A stretch of 64,000 bases of DNA from Algirhabdus cladophorae (GTDB taxonomy: Bacteria; Pseudomonadota; Alphaproteobacteria; Rhodobacterales; Rhodobacteraceae). The number at the start of each line of letters is the position of its first letter. The first letter of the stretch is position 1. This document shows positions 7,642 to 16,437 of the stretch, one piece after another. The position numbers were made by a program, and so were the translations under genes. The DNA lies in assembly GCF_044772865.1 (NCBI RefSeq), contig NZ_CP173029.1, forward strand, positions 868,001 through 932,000, in the 5' to 3' direction. The notes below the pieces were generated by a model that saw nothing but the letters and a program-made list of their open reading frames with translations, was not told the DNA's origin and did not search any database.

Positions 7642-9222
7642 TCAGATGATCAGGTCTGTGGCGGTCAAATCGGCCCGTGACATGTCTTCTATCAACACAT
7701 TGCCGATGCCACCAAGCAGCGCCAGATCAAAGATCACACCGCCGCTGACATCTGTGGCGGCTGTCTTGAGGCTGTTGATGCTGGAAGCGCCAAAGGCGGA
7801 AAAATCGAGGAAGTCTTTGTTATTTTCAAAGTCCTCAACGATGTCGTTACCCGCGTGACGGCCAAAGACAAACGTGTCGGCCCCAATGCCACCGTGCAAC
7901 ATGTCGTCCCCGTGATTGCCATTCAGCACATCGCGCCCGCTGCCGCCGCGCAGGGTGTCATCGCCGCTGCCGCCCATAAGGGTATCACGATCCCCACCGC
8001 CGTTGAGATCGTCGTTCCCGCGGCCTCCTGATAAGGTGTCGTCGCCGTCTTCCCCAAATATTTCATCATCGCCTGCATGGCCATAAACGGTGTCGTCCCC
8101 TTCGCCACCAAACAGTATGTCATTGTCACCGCCGCCAAAAAGGGTGTCGTCCCCCTCATCGCCATTCAGGGTATCGCTGTCCTGACCACCGACCAACACG
8201 TCATTTTCGCTACCGCCCGAGATATAGTCTTCCCCGCGACCACCCGAGATAACGTCGATATCGGCGCCGCCATAAAGCTCATCGTCGCCGTCATTGCCAT
8301 AAATGTTATCGTTCCCAGAGCCGCCGATGATCTCATCATCGCCGCCACGACCTTTCAGGGTGTCGCTGTCATCGCCTCCGTCGAGTGTATCGTCGTGCGT
8401 TCCACCATATAAAGAGTCGTTGCCTTCTTCACCGTGCACTGTGCCATTGACGTATCCGTCACCAATTGCGCGGTACGTGTCAGCGTCATCACCGAGATAG
8501 ATGTCAAATGCAATCGTGCCACTGTTTATAACAGTGTCATTGCCGTCTTGGGTCGAGACCAAGCCATCGATAATGCCGAGGTTTGTAATCATATCCCCGT
8601 ATTCGCGTGTCGATATATTGCCAATCATGGAGCCGGTATTGATCAAGAATAGCGCAGAATAGACAGTGACTGTTCCGTATATAAAGCCAGTGTTGTCTAT
8701 AGAGACCACGCCAGTTGCCGAGGACGAAGTGCGGATACTGCTTGAGTCTGCATAAATCGATCCGGTGTTTGTGATGGTGGTCGGGCCCGTTGTCCCGGCA
8801 ATATAAATTGCGTCGCCACTTGACCCGTTCGAAGCTGAGGCAGAGATCAAACCGGAGTTTATTATCTCACCATCGTTGAAAATGATGCCAATGCGACCTG
8901 TGATCGTCCCGTGGTTCGAGACGTATGCATCATCTCCAACATTAATGGCACTGGTCGATAGCGACCCTCTGGGTGCCGCAATAGAGCCAGTGTCATGTAT
9001 TTCGACAATGACATCTGTACCAGTGTGGTAGATCCCATTGTAGGAGCTTCCTACAAGTTCGCCAGCGATAGTGATCTTTTGCTTTAGGCCGGTTCCGTAG
9101 ATGCCGTAGTTGTCCGTGCTTGCCAAAATTGTGTCTCTGGCAAGATAAACCCATGCCTCTTCCGTTGACCCCAAGTTATGACCAAAGCCTGAACTCACGT
9201 CGTCCGTAAAAATAATCGTCAT
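7642..9222 (-). CDS. RTX-family secreted calcium-binding protein (copy 2)
   Basis: A 526-residue paralogue of the downstream RTX gene. N-terminal residues 1-260 hold beta-helix-like elements (NHGTITG, INSGLISAS, TNTGSIYAD, INTGSMIGN). Residues about 280-445 hold consecutive GGxGxDxLx RTX repeats. The C-terminus (GRHAGNDIVEDFENN ... LTATDLII) is nearly identical to copy 1, consistent with recognition by the same type I exporter. AAGGGA lies 8 bases before the start. Tandem arrangement indicates a local duplication in which the N-terminal halves have diverged most. Confidence 0.86.
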   Translation of the reverse strand: MTIIFTDDVSSGFGHNLGSTEEAWVYLARDTILASTDNYGIYGTGLKQKITIAGELVGSSYNGIYHTGTDVIVEIHDTGSIAAPRGSLSTSAINVGDDAYVSNHGTITGRIGIIFNDGEIINSGLISASASNGSSGDAIYIAGTTGPTTITNTGSIYADSSSIRTSSSATGVVSIDNTGFIYGTVTVYSALFLINTGSMIGNISTREYGDMITNLGIIDGLVSTQDGNDTVINSGTIAFDIYLGDDADTYRAIGDGYVNGTVHGEEGNDSLYGGTHDDTLDGGDDSDTLKGRGGDDEIIGGSGNDNIYGNDGDDELYGGADIDVISGGRGEDYISGGSENDVLVGGQDSDTLNGDEGDDTLFGGGDNDILFGGEGDDTVYGHAGDDEIFGEDGDDTLSGGRGNDDLNGGGDRDTLMGGSGDDTLRGGSGRDVLNGNHGDDMLHGGIGADTFVFGRHAGNDIVEDFENNKDFLDFSAFGASSINSLKTAATDVSGGVIFDLALLGGIGNVLIEDMSRADLTATDLII

Positions 9223-9318
9223 TTATTATGTCCCTTTTTGTTAAGCCGCGCGACGGCATTGGGCTGCTTTTGCGGTCAAATTCATTTGTCTAAACGTACT
9301 GATTAAGATCTGCGGGCT

Positions 9319-9338
9319 CTTACCCTAATTAGGGTAAG
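9319..9338. promoter_or_regulatory. 20-bp perfect palindrome, candidate operator
   Basis: CTTACCCTAATTAGGGTAAG is identical to its reverse complement. It lies 97-116 bases upstream of the RTX copy 2 start and about 190 bases upstream of ivd. The symmetry suggests a dimeric regulator; the cognate protein is unknown. Confidence 0.6.
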
Positions 9339-9495
9339 TGCGAATGTTAATTGAGGAACTCATGCATATATTGGGGATTTAGGGCAGTCTGTTATTCCGT
9401 ACCCTGCATGGTGCAACCCTAACGTGTTGGATGACGGCGCAGTTGTCTTAAATCACAAAGGTTTTGACAGGTGTGGTGGGTTGCTTTAGCGTTAT

Positions 9496-9509
9496 TGAAC
9501 AGTTGTTCA
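9496..9509. promoter_or_regulatory. TetR-type inverted repeat in front of ivd
   Basis: TGAAC-AGTT-GTTCA, 20 bases before the chosen ivd ATG. The same arms with a 4-nt spacer occur before the tetR gene at 57927, and with a 3-nt spacer around the tetR-pspA unit. A repressor site for the leucine operon is inferred. Confidence 0.5.
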
Positions 9510-9529
9510 TTAAATGCGGGCGAAGGCTG

Positions 9530-10693
9530 ATGTTTACCCATTCCATGAGTTTTGATCTGGGCGAGGATACCAATGCGCTGCGCGACACTGTGCATCGTTG
9601 GGCGCAGGAACGGATCAAGCCTATCGCGGCACAAGTGGATGCCGATAACCTTTTCCCGTCGGATTTATGGGCAGAAATGGGCAGCTTGGGCCTTTTGGGG
9701 CTGACTGTGGATGAGGCTTACGGCGGCACTGGTATGTCTTATTTGGCCCATACCGTGGCGGTCGAGGAAGTGGCGCGGGCCTCGGCCTCGGTTTCCTTGT
9801 CATACGGGGCGCATTCGAACCTGTGTACCAATCAAATCAACCTCAATGGCACCGAGGCGCAGAAACAAAAGTTTCTGCCGGGGCTGTGTGACGGGACCCA
9901 AGTCGGCGCCTTGGCTATGTCTGAGGCAGGGGCGGGATCAGATGTGGTGTCGATGACGCTGAGTGCACAAAAGCGCAACGATCATTACCGCCTGAATGGC
10001 AACAAATATTGGATCACCAACGGACCGGATGCCTCGACCCTCGTGGTCTATGCCAAAACCGATAAAGACGCTGGATCCAAGGGGATCACCGCCTTTTTGA
10101 TTGAACGCGAGATGACAGGTTTCAGCACCTCGGTGCACTTTGACAAGCTGGGGATGCGCGGGTCCAACACTGCTGAGTTGATTTTTGACGACGTGCAAGT
10201 GCCGTTTGAAAATGTCCTTGGCGAGGAAGGGCGCGGTGTGGCTGTGCTGATGTCCGGTCTGGATTACGAACGCGTCGTGCTGGCGGGTATTGGCCTTGGA
10301 ATTATGGCCGCGTGTTTGGATGAGGTAATGCCATATCTGGCCAGCCGAAAACAGTTCGGCAAGCCCATCGGCAGCTTTCAACTGATGCAGGGTAAAATTG
10401 CGGATATGTACACGGCGATGAATTCGGCTCGCGCCTATGTTTATGAAGTGGCCAAGGCCTGCGATGCAGGCACTGTGACGCGCCAAGATGCAGCGGCGTG
10501 CTGCCTTTATGCCTCCGAAGAGGCGATGAAACAGGCGCACCAAGCGGTTCAGGCCATGGGAGGCGCTGGGTTTCTGGCCGATGCCCCTGTGGCGCGCTTG
10601 TTCCGTGACGCGAAATTGATGGAAATAGGGGCTGGAACTTCTGAAATTCGCCGTATGCTGGTCGGACGCGAATTGATGGGAGCAATGCAATGA
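9530..10693 (+). CDS. ivd: Isovaleryl-CoA dehydrogenase
   Basis: Acyl-CoA dehydrogenase of 387 residues that oxidises isovaleryl-CoA to 3-methylcrotonyl-CoA in leucine breakdown, passing electrons to ETF. The start is placed at MFTHSMSFDLGED, which matches family N-termini; 22 upstream in-frame codons look non-coding. Visible are the signature AMSEAGAGSDV, the FAD/substrate stretch YWITNGPDA, the likely catalytic Glu247 in GLDYERVVLAG, and the C-terminal QAMGGAGFL and GAGTSEIRR motifs. It is the first gene of a six-gene operon with the methylcrotonyl-CoA carboxylase, which fixes its substrate. Its stop overlaps the next start. Confidence 0.93.
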   Translation: MFTHSMSFDLGEDTNALRDTVHRWAQERIKPIAAQVDADNLFPSDLWAEMGSLGLLGLTVDEAYGGTGMSYLAHTVAVEEVARASASVSLSYGAHSNLCTNQINLNGTEAQKQKFLPGLCDGTQVGALAMSEAGAGSDVVSMTLSAQKRNDHYRLNGNKYWITNGPDASTLVVYAKTDKDAGSKGITAFLIEREMTGFSTSVHFDKLGMRGSNTAELIFDDVQVPFENVLGEEGRGVAVLMSGLDYERVVLAGIGLGIMAACLDEVMPYLASRKQFGKPIGSFQLMQGKIADMYTAMNSARAYVYEVAKACDAGTVTRQDAAACCLYASEEAMKQAHQAVQAMGGAGFLADAPVARLFRDAKLMEIGAGTSEIRRMLVGRELMGAMQ

Positions 10694-11175
10694 AGCGAAT
10701 GATTTTGGCAGCGGCATTGGCGTTTGCCATGCCGGCCCATGCGGCCCCGGGCCTGACAGAGCACCAAACGATGGTGGTTGGCTGTCTGGAGCAGATGGAA
10801 AATGGCACAACTTGGGGCCAGTGTGTGAACTTGATGTTCAGTCCCTGTGCCGCTGAGGCGGTTGGCAGCGATGGCCATGTGGCCTGTCTGACGACGCAAC
10901 GCGACAGCTGGCGCGAAACCAAAGACGGGTTGCAGCGCGCCTTGATCCCCTTGCTGACAGTGGCGGGTGGCACCGAAATGGTGAATCTGATGGGGCAATG
11001 GACGGGCTATGTTGGCCAAAAATGTGCTGAGGTTGGGCGTCAAAACACCACTACGGGTGCTGAGGCTGCTGTGCTGGGCTGCGAGATCTCGGAACTGTCT
11101 GGGATCACGGTAGAATTTGCCGCCTGTCACGACCAAATCTCGACCGCGCCCTATTGCGTGCATGAGGACAAATAA
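10690..11175 (+). CDS. Small exported Cys-rich protein of the liu operon (LprI/DUF1311-like)
   Basis: 161 residues with a clear signal peptide (MKRMILAAALAFAMPAHA). The mature part has eight cysteines with spacing reminiscent of the lysozyme-inhibitor LprI/DUF1311 group. It starts inside the ivd stop codon (ATGA) and ends directly before the GTG of the carboxylase beta subunit, so it is translationally embedded in the leucine operon. A periplasmic protein among cytosolic CoA enzymes is unexpected, and no role in leucine catabolism is obvious. The family assignment is tentative. Confidence 0.7.
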   Translation: MKRMILAAALAFAMPAHAAPGLTEHQTMVVGCLEQMENGTTWGQCVNLMFSPCAAEAVGSDGHVACLTTQRDSWRETKDGLQRALIPLLTVAGGTEMVNLMGQWTGYVGQKCAEVGRQNTTTGAEAAVLGCEISELSGITVEFAACHDQISTAPYCVHEDK

Positions 11176-12735
11176 GTGAGCCGCGCCGCCCACTTGGCTG
11201 CTTTGGCTGATGTGCAAATGGTTGCGCAGGCCGCAGCTTTGGGCGGCGGCGAGGGACCGCGCGCGCGCCACACGGGACGCGGCAAGATGTTGCCGCGGGA
11301 TCGGGTGGCCCAACTGTTGGATGTTGGATCTCCGTTCTTGGAAATCGGGGCTGTTGCGGCCCATGGATTATATGACGGGGCTGCCCCTTGCGCCGGTGTG
11401 ATCGCTGGGATCGGGCGCGTATCTGGCCAAGACGTTATGGTGATTTGCAACGATGCGACGGTCAAAGGCGGCACCTACTATCCGTTGACGGTGAAAAAGC
11501 ATTTGCGCGCGCAGGAGATTGCCCAGCAAAACCATCTGCCCTGTATCTACTTAGTCGACAGTGGTGGAGCCAATTTGCCAAACCAAGATGAGGTGTTTCC
11601 CGACAGGGATCATTTTGGCCGGATTTTCTATAATCAGGCCAACATGTCCGCCATGGGTCTTGCGCAGATTGCGGTTGTGATGGGGTCCTGTACGGCGGGC
11701 GGGGCCTATGTTCCGGCCATGTCGGACGTGACGATTATTGTCCGCGACCAAGGCACGATTTTTCTGGCAGGCCCCCCTTTGGTCAAAGCGGCCACGGGCG
11801 AAGTGGTCAGTGCCGAGGATCTGGGCGGTGGCGATGTGCACACGCGACTGTCTGGCGTGGCAGATTATCTGGCCGAAGATGACGCCCATGCATTGGCCTT
11901 GGCGCGCAAGGCCGTGTCGGGGCTGAACCGCCGCAAGCCGGATCAGGTTGTGCGTGGAGCAGGAGATGCGCCGGTCCATGATCCCGAGACCTTGTTTGAT
12001 GTGGTGCCTGCGGATTTGCGCACGCCCTATGATATCCGTGATGTGATCGCGCGGGTGGTCGATGGATCGGAATTCGACGAATTCAAAGCCCGCTACGGCA
12101 CAACATTGGTCACTGGATTTGCCCATATCCACGGCATGCCTTGCGGGATTATTGCCAACAACGGAGTGCTTTTGGCCGAGGCCGCGTTGAAAGGCGCGCA
12201 TTTTGTGGAGCTATGTTCGCAGCGCAAAATTCCTTTGGTGTTCTTGCAAAACATCACGGGCTTTATGGTTGGTCAAAAGGTTGAAAACGCAGGGATTGCG
12301 CGGGATGGGGCCAAACTGGTGACGGCTGTGGCCACGTCCAAAGTGCCCAAGGTCACGGTGATAGTTGGCGGCTCATTCGGGGCCGGTAATTACGGAATGT
12401 GCGGCCGGGCCTATAGTCCAAATTTCCTGTGGACCTGGCCCAATTCGCGGATTTCGGTCATGGGGGGCGCGCAGGCTGCGGGGGTTTTGGCCACGGTGCG
12501 GCGCGACGGGATTGAGCGTAAAGGCGGGACGTGGTCCGCAGAGGAAGAGGCGGCTTTTAAGGCCCCAACGCTGGAGATGTTTGAGGAACAATCGCACCCG
12601 CTTTATGCCTCGGCGCGGTTGTGGGACGACGGGATCATTGACCCGCGCCAGACCCGCGACGTGGTTGGCTTATCTTTGTCTGCCTGTCTGAACGCGCCCA
12701 TTGAGGAGACCCGCTTTGGGGTCTTTCGGATGTGA
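11176..12735 (+). CDS. mccB: 3-Methylcrotonyl-CoA carboxylase, carboxyltransferase (beta) subunit
   Basis: 519-residue carboxyltransferase subunit. It transfers CO2 from carboxybiotin to 3-methylcrotonyl-CoA, giving 3-methylglutaconyl-CoA. Seen are the family stretches GKMLPRDRV, CNDATVKGGTYYP, YLVDSGGANLPNQDEVFPD and the oxyanion-hole region GSCTAGGAYVPAMSD. The start is a GTG immediately after the previous stop, and no upstream extension is possible because of that stop; the N-terminus is somewhat shorter than usual for the family. The biotin-bearing alpha subunit follows after a 58-base gap. Confidence 0.95.
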   Translation: MSRAAHLAALADVQMVAQAAALGGGEGPRARHTGRGKMLPRDRVAQLLDVGSPFLEIGAVAAHGLYDGAAPCAGVIAGIGRVSGQDVMVICNDATVKGGTYYPLTVKKHLRAQEIAQQNHLPCIYLVDSGGANLPNQDEVFPDRDHFGRIFYNQANMSAMGLAQIAVVMGSCTAGGAYVPAMSDVTIIVRDQGTIFLAGPPLVKAATGEVVSAEDLGGGDVHTRLSGVADYLAEDDAHALALARKAVSGLNRRKPDQVVRGAGDAPVHDPETLFDVVPADLRTPYDIRDVIARVVDGSEFDEFKARYGTTLVTGFAHIHGMPCGIIANNGVLLAEAALKGAHFVELCSQRKIPLVFLQNITGFMVGQKVENAGIARDGAKLVTAVATSKVPKVTVIVGGSFGAGNYGMCGRAYSPNFLWTWPNSRISVMGGAQAAGVLATVRRDGIERKGGTWSAEEEAAFKAPTLEMFEEQSHPLYASARLWDDGIIDPRQTRDVVGLSLSACLNAPIEETRFGVFRM

Positions 12736-12793
12736 GTGTGGGCATGTTGGGATTTGAGTATTTGAAGAAAAAAGAAACCTGGTGGGTTTCGTA

Positions 12794-14773
12794 ATGTTCA
12801 GTCGTATTCTGATCGCCAATCGCGGGGAAATTGCCTGTCGGATCATCGCCACCTGCCAGCGGATGGGGATTGAAACGGTTGCGGTGTATTCGGATGCGGA
12901 CCGTATGGCGTTGCATGTGGACATGGCGGATCATGCAGTGCATATCGGCCCCGCGGAGGCGGCGCAAAGTTATTTGCAGGGCGATCGCATCATTGCGGCG
13001 GCCCTTGCTACCCGGGCGCAGGCCATTCATCCGGGCTATGGCTTCTTGTCCGAGAACCCCGAATTCGCCGAGGCTGTCGGTGTGGCGGGTCTGGTTTTTA
13101 TAGGCCCCACGCCAGCGGCTATACGGGCCATGGGTTTGAAAGACGCGGCAAAGGCGTTAATGGTGTCGGCCGGTGTTCCCGTGGTGCCTGGATATCACGG
13201 AAGCGATCAGGATCCGGATCTGTTGGCCGCAGAAGCGGATAAAATTGGCTATCCTGTTTTGATCAAGGCCCGCGCGGGCGGTGGCGGGAAGGGCATGAGG
13301 TTAGTCTCGCAACCCTCAGAATTTAAAACATCTTTTGAGTCTGCCTGTCGCGAAGGAAATGCCAGTTTTGGCGACCCCCATTGTTTGATCGAGAAATACG
13401 TCAACCATCCGCGCCATATCGAAGTACAGGTGTTTGGGGATACGCAAGGTAATGTGATCCACCTCAACGAGCGGGACTGTTCCCTGCAAAGACGTCATCA
13501 AAAAGTGATCGAAGAATCCCCGGCACCGGATATGCCACCTGTATTGCGACAAGCTATGGGCCAAGCGGCTGTAGAGGCCGCGAAAGCCATCGGATATTGC
13601 GGCGCGGGGACAGTTGAATTCATAGTCGATGGATCGGGCCCCCTGCACGAGGGCGGTTTCTGGTTCATGGAAATGAACACGCGTTTGCAGGTCGAGCATC
13701 CGGTCACCGAGGCCGTCACTGGCGTGGATTTGGTGGAATGGCAGCTGCGCGTTGCGGCTGGCGCGCCTTTGCCTTTGACCCAAGACGAGGTGCCTTTGCG
13801 CGGTCATGCGGTGGAGGCGCGGATCTATGCAGAAGACGTAGCAAAAGGGTTCTTGCCAGCAGCTGGACCTTTGAAGGCGATGGATGAACCTGCGGCCAGT
13901 CGATTTGAACAGGGAACACTGCGTATCGATACAGGCGTGCGGGCAGGGGACGAGATCAGCCCCCATTACGATCCGATGATCGGCAAATTGATTGCCCATG
14001 GTCCCGACAGAACGGCGGCCTTGGCCCAGCTTAGGGCTGGTCTGAGCGTCATGGGCTACGCGGGTGTGACGACCAATCGGGATTTCTTGATCCATCTGTT
14101 GGGGCTTGCGGATGTGCAAAGCGGCGCCGTGCAGACGGGATTGATTGCGCAAAATCCGCAATTGCAGGATAACGCCAAGCCAGAGCCTGCCCATTGGGCC
14201 GTGGCGGCGGCGGCGATTGCCCGACGACAGATCGGTCGCGATCCGTTTGATCGCCTCCATGGTTTTGCGCTGTGGGGGGGGATGGTGCAGTCTATTCCTG
14301 TCACTTGGCGCGATGAGACAAGCCATATGGACCTGCGGTTTGATGCGGCGGACATGTGGTTTGACGAAATAATGGTCAGTCCCGTCGCAGGTGGATTTCA
14401 AGTGACCGAATTTGGGCGCACGCGTCGCATCCGCGCGTATCGCTTTGGCCGGGATGTGACGCTGGTTGATGGCGCAAGAACGTTAGATTTTTCGCAGCCG
14501 GATCCTTTGGCTGTGGCGGCTGATGGCGTTGGGCAAATGGACCATGTTTTGGCCCCGATGACCGGGGTTATCCGACACTTGGCTGTGGTGCCGGGACAGC
14601 ACGTGGCGCAGGGTGATACACTGATGATCCTTGAAGCGATGAAAATGGAACACAGGCTGGTTGCGCCGCGAAATGCGGTGGTAACCTCGGTTCTGGCCGT
14701 TGAGGATCAGCAAGTCGCAGACGCCAGCCTTTTGGTGACGTTTGAGGCCGAAATTGAGGCGGCGGATGTCTAG
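12794..14773 (+). CDS. mccA: 3-Methylcrotonyl-CoA carboxylase, biotin-carrying (alpha) subunit
   Basis: 659 residues: N-terminal biotin carboxylase (MFSRILIANRGEIACRI at the start, ATP-grasp glycine loop ARAGGGGKGMR, HIEVQVFGD, EMNTRLQVEHPVTE), then a linker, then a C-terminal biotinyl domain with the attachment lysine Lys617 in EAMKMEH. It carboxylates biotin with ATP and bicarbonate for MccB. The ATG at 12794 is chosen because it gives the canonical MF(S)RILIANRGE start; an upstream GTG adds four residues. Its stop overlaps the next gene by 8 bases. Confidence 0.95.
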   Translation: MFSRILIANRGEIACRIIATCQRMGIETVAVYSDADRMALHVDMADHAVHIGPAEAAQSYLQGDRIIAAALATRAQAIHPGYGFLSENPEFAEAVGVAGLVFIGPTPAAIRAMGLKDAAKALMVSAGVPVVPGYHGSDQDPDLLAAEADKIGYPVLIKARAGGGGKGMRLVSQPSEFKTSFESACREGNASFGDPHCLIEKYVNHPRHIEVQVFGDTQGNVIHLNERDCSLQRRHQKVIEESPAPDMPPVLRQAMGQAAVEAAKAIGYCGAGTVEFIVDGSGPLHEGGFWFMEMNTRLQVEHPVTEAVTGVDLVEWQLRVAAGAPLPLTQDEVPLRGHAVEARIYAEDVAKGFLPAAGPLKAMDEPAASRFEQGTLRIDTGVRAGDEISPHYDPMIGKLIAHGPDRTAALAQLRAGLSVMGYAGVTTNRDFLIHLLGLADVQSGAVQTGLIAQNPQLQDNAKPEPAHWAVAAAAIARRQIGRDPFDRLHGFALWGGMVQSIPVTWRDETSHMDLRFDAADMWFDEIMVSPVAGGFQVTEFGRTRRIRAYRFGRDVTLVDGARTLDFSQPDPLAVAADGVGQMDHVLAPMTGVIRHLAVVPGQHVAQGDTLMILEAMKMEHRLVAPRNAVVTSVLAVEDQQVADASLLVTFEAEIEAADV

Positions 14774-15605
14774 AGTCACGCTGGTTGAGGTAGGCCCGCG
14801 CGACGGGCTGCAAAACCAACCGCAGTTTGTAGCGACGCCAGACAAAATCAAGCTGATCGATGCCCTATCAGCAAGCGGGTTAACGCAGATTGAAGTGGCC
14901 AGTTTTGTCAGCCCCAAATGGGTGCCTCAAATGGCAGATGCAGCGGCAGTTTGTGCAGGCATAGCCCGCGATCCTGCGGTTAAGTACAGTGCGCTTACGC
15001 CGAACCTGCGTGGGTTTGAGGCGGCCAATGAGGCCGGTGTCGACAGTGTTGCGGTCTTTGCATCTGCCTCGGAAGGCTTTAGCCAAAAGAATATAAATTG
15101 TTCGATAAAGGAAAGTTTAGAGCGATTTTTTCCGATTTTTGACCACTCAAATGTTCCAATTCGGGGGTACGTATCTTGTGTCGTAGAGTGCCCCTATGAT
15201 GGTCTTATTGCCCCTGATGCCGTGGCTGAAGTCACGATGCACCTGCTGGACATGGGCTGCTATGAGGTCTCGCTTGGCGATACCATCGGGCGCGCAACGC
15301 CGCAGCAGGTGGACCGGTTGCTGACGTGTATTTTGGCCCAGATCCCGGCCGGTAAATTGGCGGGGCATTTTCACGACACCCATGGGCAGGCATTGGACAA
15401 TATTGATGTGGCTCTTGCAGCAGGCATTCGGGTCTTTGACGCAGCTGTTGGGGGGCTGGGCGGATGTCCGTTTGCGCCCGGCGCTGCAGGCAACGTCGCA
15501 ACCGAAACAGTGCTCGCCCATTTGCAGGATTGTGGTTTTGATACGGGTGTTGATGCGGATGCTTTGGAGCAAGCAGCGGCCATTGCGCTGGAAGTGAAGG
15601 GATAA
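14766..15605 (+). CDS. mvaB: Hydroxymethylglutaryl-CoA lyase
   Basis: 279-residue TIM-barrel lyase of the DRE-TIM family. It cleaves 3-hydroxy-3-methylglutaryl-CoA to acetoacetate and acetyl-CoA, the last step of leucine degradation. Seen are VEVGPRDGLQNQ with the metal/substrate residues, the HxH-type GHFHDTHGQAL metal-ligand motif, and the catalytic loop GLGGCPFAPGAAGN with Cys234. The start MSRVTLVEVG overlaps the end of mccA; an upstream start at 14742 would add eight Arg-rich residues and is less likely. Confidence 0.94.
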   Translation: MSRVTLVEVGPRDGLQNQPQFVATPDKIKLIDALSASGLTQIEVASFVSPKWVPQMADAAAVCAGIARDPAVKYSALTPNLRGFEAANEAGVDSVAVFASASEGFSQKNINCSIKESLERFFPIFDHSNVPIRGYVSCVVECPYDGLIAPDAVAEVTMHLLDMGCYEVSLGDTIGRATPQQVDRLLTCILAQIPAGKLAGHFHDTHGQALDNIDVALAAGIRVFDAAVGGLGGCPFAPGAAGNVATETVLAHLQDCGFDTGVDADALEQAAAIALEVKG

Positions 15606-15608
15606 GAG

Positions 15609-16394
15609 ATGGCCTTTGAAACACTCAATTTGGAAGTGGTCGAAGGCGTTGCATACTTGACGTTGAACCGCCCTGATGTGCGCAATGCCCTGTCTGGCCA
15701 GATGATTTCTGAGTTGCACCAAGCTGCAGATCGCTTGGAGGCAGATCGATCCTTGCGCTGTGTCGTTTTGGCGGGCGCCGGACCTATGTTTTGCGCAGGC
15801 GGTGATTTGAACTGGATGAAAGCCCAGATCAAGGCGGATCGGCCGACGCGGATCTTGCAAGGCCTGAGTTTGGCTAAGATGTTGCAAGCGTTGAATAGTT
15901 TGACGCTGCCCGTGATTGCCAAAATCCATGGCGGGGCGTTTGGCGGTGGTGTCGGATTGGCGTGTTGTTGCGATCATGTTTTCGCGTCTGATACGTCTAA
16001 ATTTGGCTTAACAGAAACCAAGTTGGGCCTGATCCCGGCCACGATTGGCCCCTATGTGGCGGCGCGGCTGGGCGATGGGGCGGCGCGTCAGATTTTTATG
16101 TCCAGTCAGGTTTTTGACGCGGCTCGTGCGCAATCACTGGGGATTGTCAGCCAGACCGTTGCGCCAGATCAGTTGCACAGGACGGTGGCCAAGCAGGTTG
16201 CGGCCTATCAAAACGTGGCCCCAAATGCAGCCCGTGCGTCCAAAGCCTTGGTTCAATCGCTGGGACCACAAATTACCGAAGAAATGATCCGATCCACTGT
16301 CGAAAAATTGGCAGATACTTGGGAAGGGGAAGAGGCGCTGGCTGGGATCGATGCGTTCTTGTCAAAGGTGCCGCCGCCATGGGCAAAAGACTAA
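15609..16394 (+). CDS. liuC: Enoyl-CoA hydratase/isomerase, probable methylglutaconyl-CoA hydratase
   Basis: 261-residue crotonase-fold enzyme. Oxyanion-hole segments AGGDLNWM and HGGAFGGGVGLA are present, with the typical TETKLGLIPATI following. Operon position right after HMG-CoA lyase, separated by 3 bases, indicates hydration of 3-methylglutaconyl-CoA to HMG-CoA, the only leucine-pathway step not otherwise covered here. This is the last gene of the operon and is followed by a hairpin. Confidence 0.88.
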   Translation: MAFETLNLEVVEGVAYLTLNRPDVRNALSGQMISELHQAADRLEADRSLRCVVLAGAGPMFCAGGDLNWMKAQIKADRPTRILQGLSLAKMLQALNSLTLPVIAKIHGGAFGGGVGLACCCDHVFASDTSKFGLTETKLGLIPATIGPYVAARLGDGAARQIFMSSQVFDAARAQSLGIVSQTVAPDQLHRTVAKQVAAYQNVAPNAARASKALVQSLGPQITEEMIRSTVEKLADTWEGEEALAGIDAFLSKVPPPWAKD

Positions 16395-16420
16395 CCCCCC
16401 ACCAAAGATTTGATGGGGGG
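16395..16420. terminator. Hairpin between the liu operon and yiaA
   Basis: CCCCCC-ACCA / TGAT-GGGGGG stem with one mismatch and a short A/T loop, directly after the liuC stop and shortly after the end of the convergent yiaA gene. It probably serves the liu operon, perhaps both units. Confidence 0.65.
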
Positions 16421-16437
16421 CAGTGCTTTAGGGGGCG

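Larger units (their letters stand above)
9223..9529. other. Divergent intergenic region between RTX copy 2 and the liu operon
   Basis: About 300 non-coding bases separating the minus-strand RTX gene from ivd. It contains a perfect 20-bp palindrome (9319-9338) and a TetR-type inverted repeat (9496-9509). An in-frame upward extension of ivd to 9464 is possible, but its residues are not family-like. Confidence 0.7.

Noticed and set aside
13316..14401. 361-codon frame on the minus strand
   Set aside because: Fully antisense to mccA, whose biotin carboxylase motifs are continuous; no recognisable domain.
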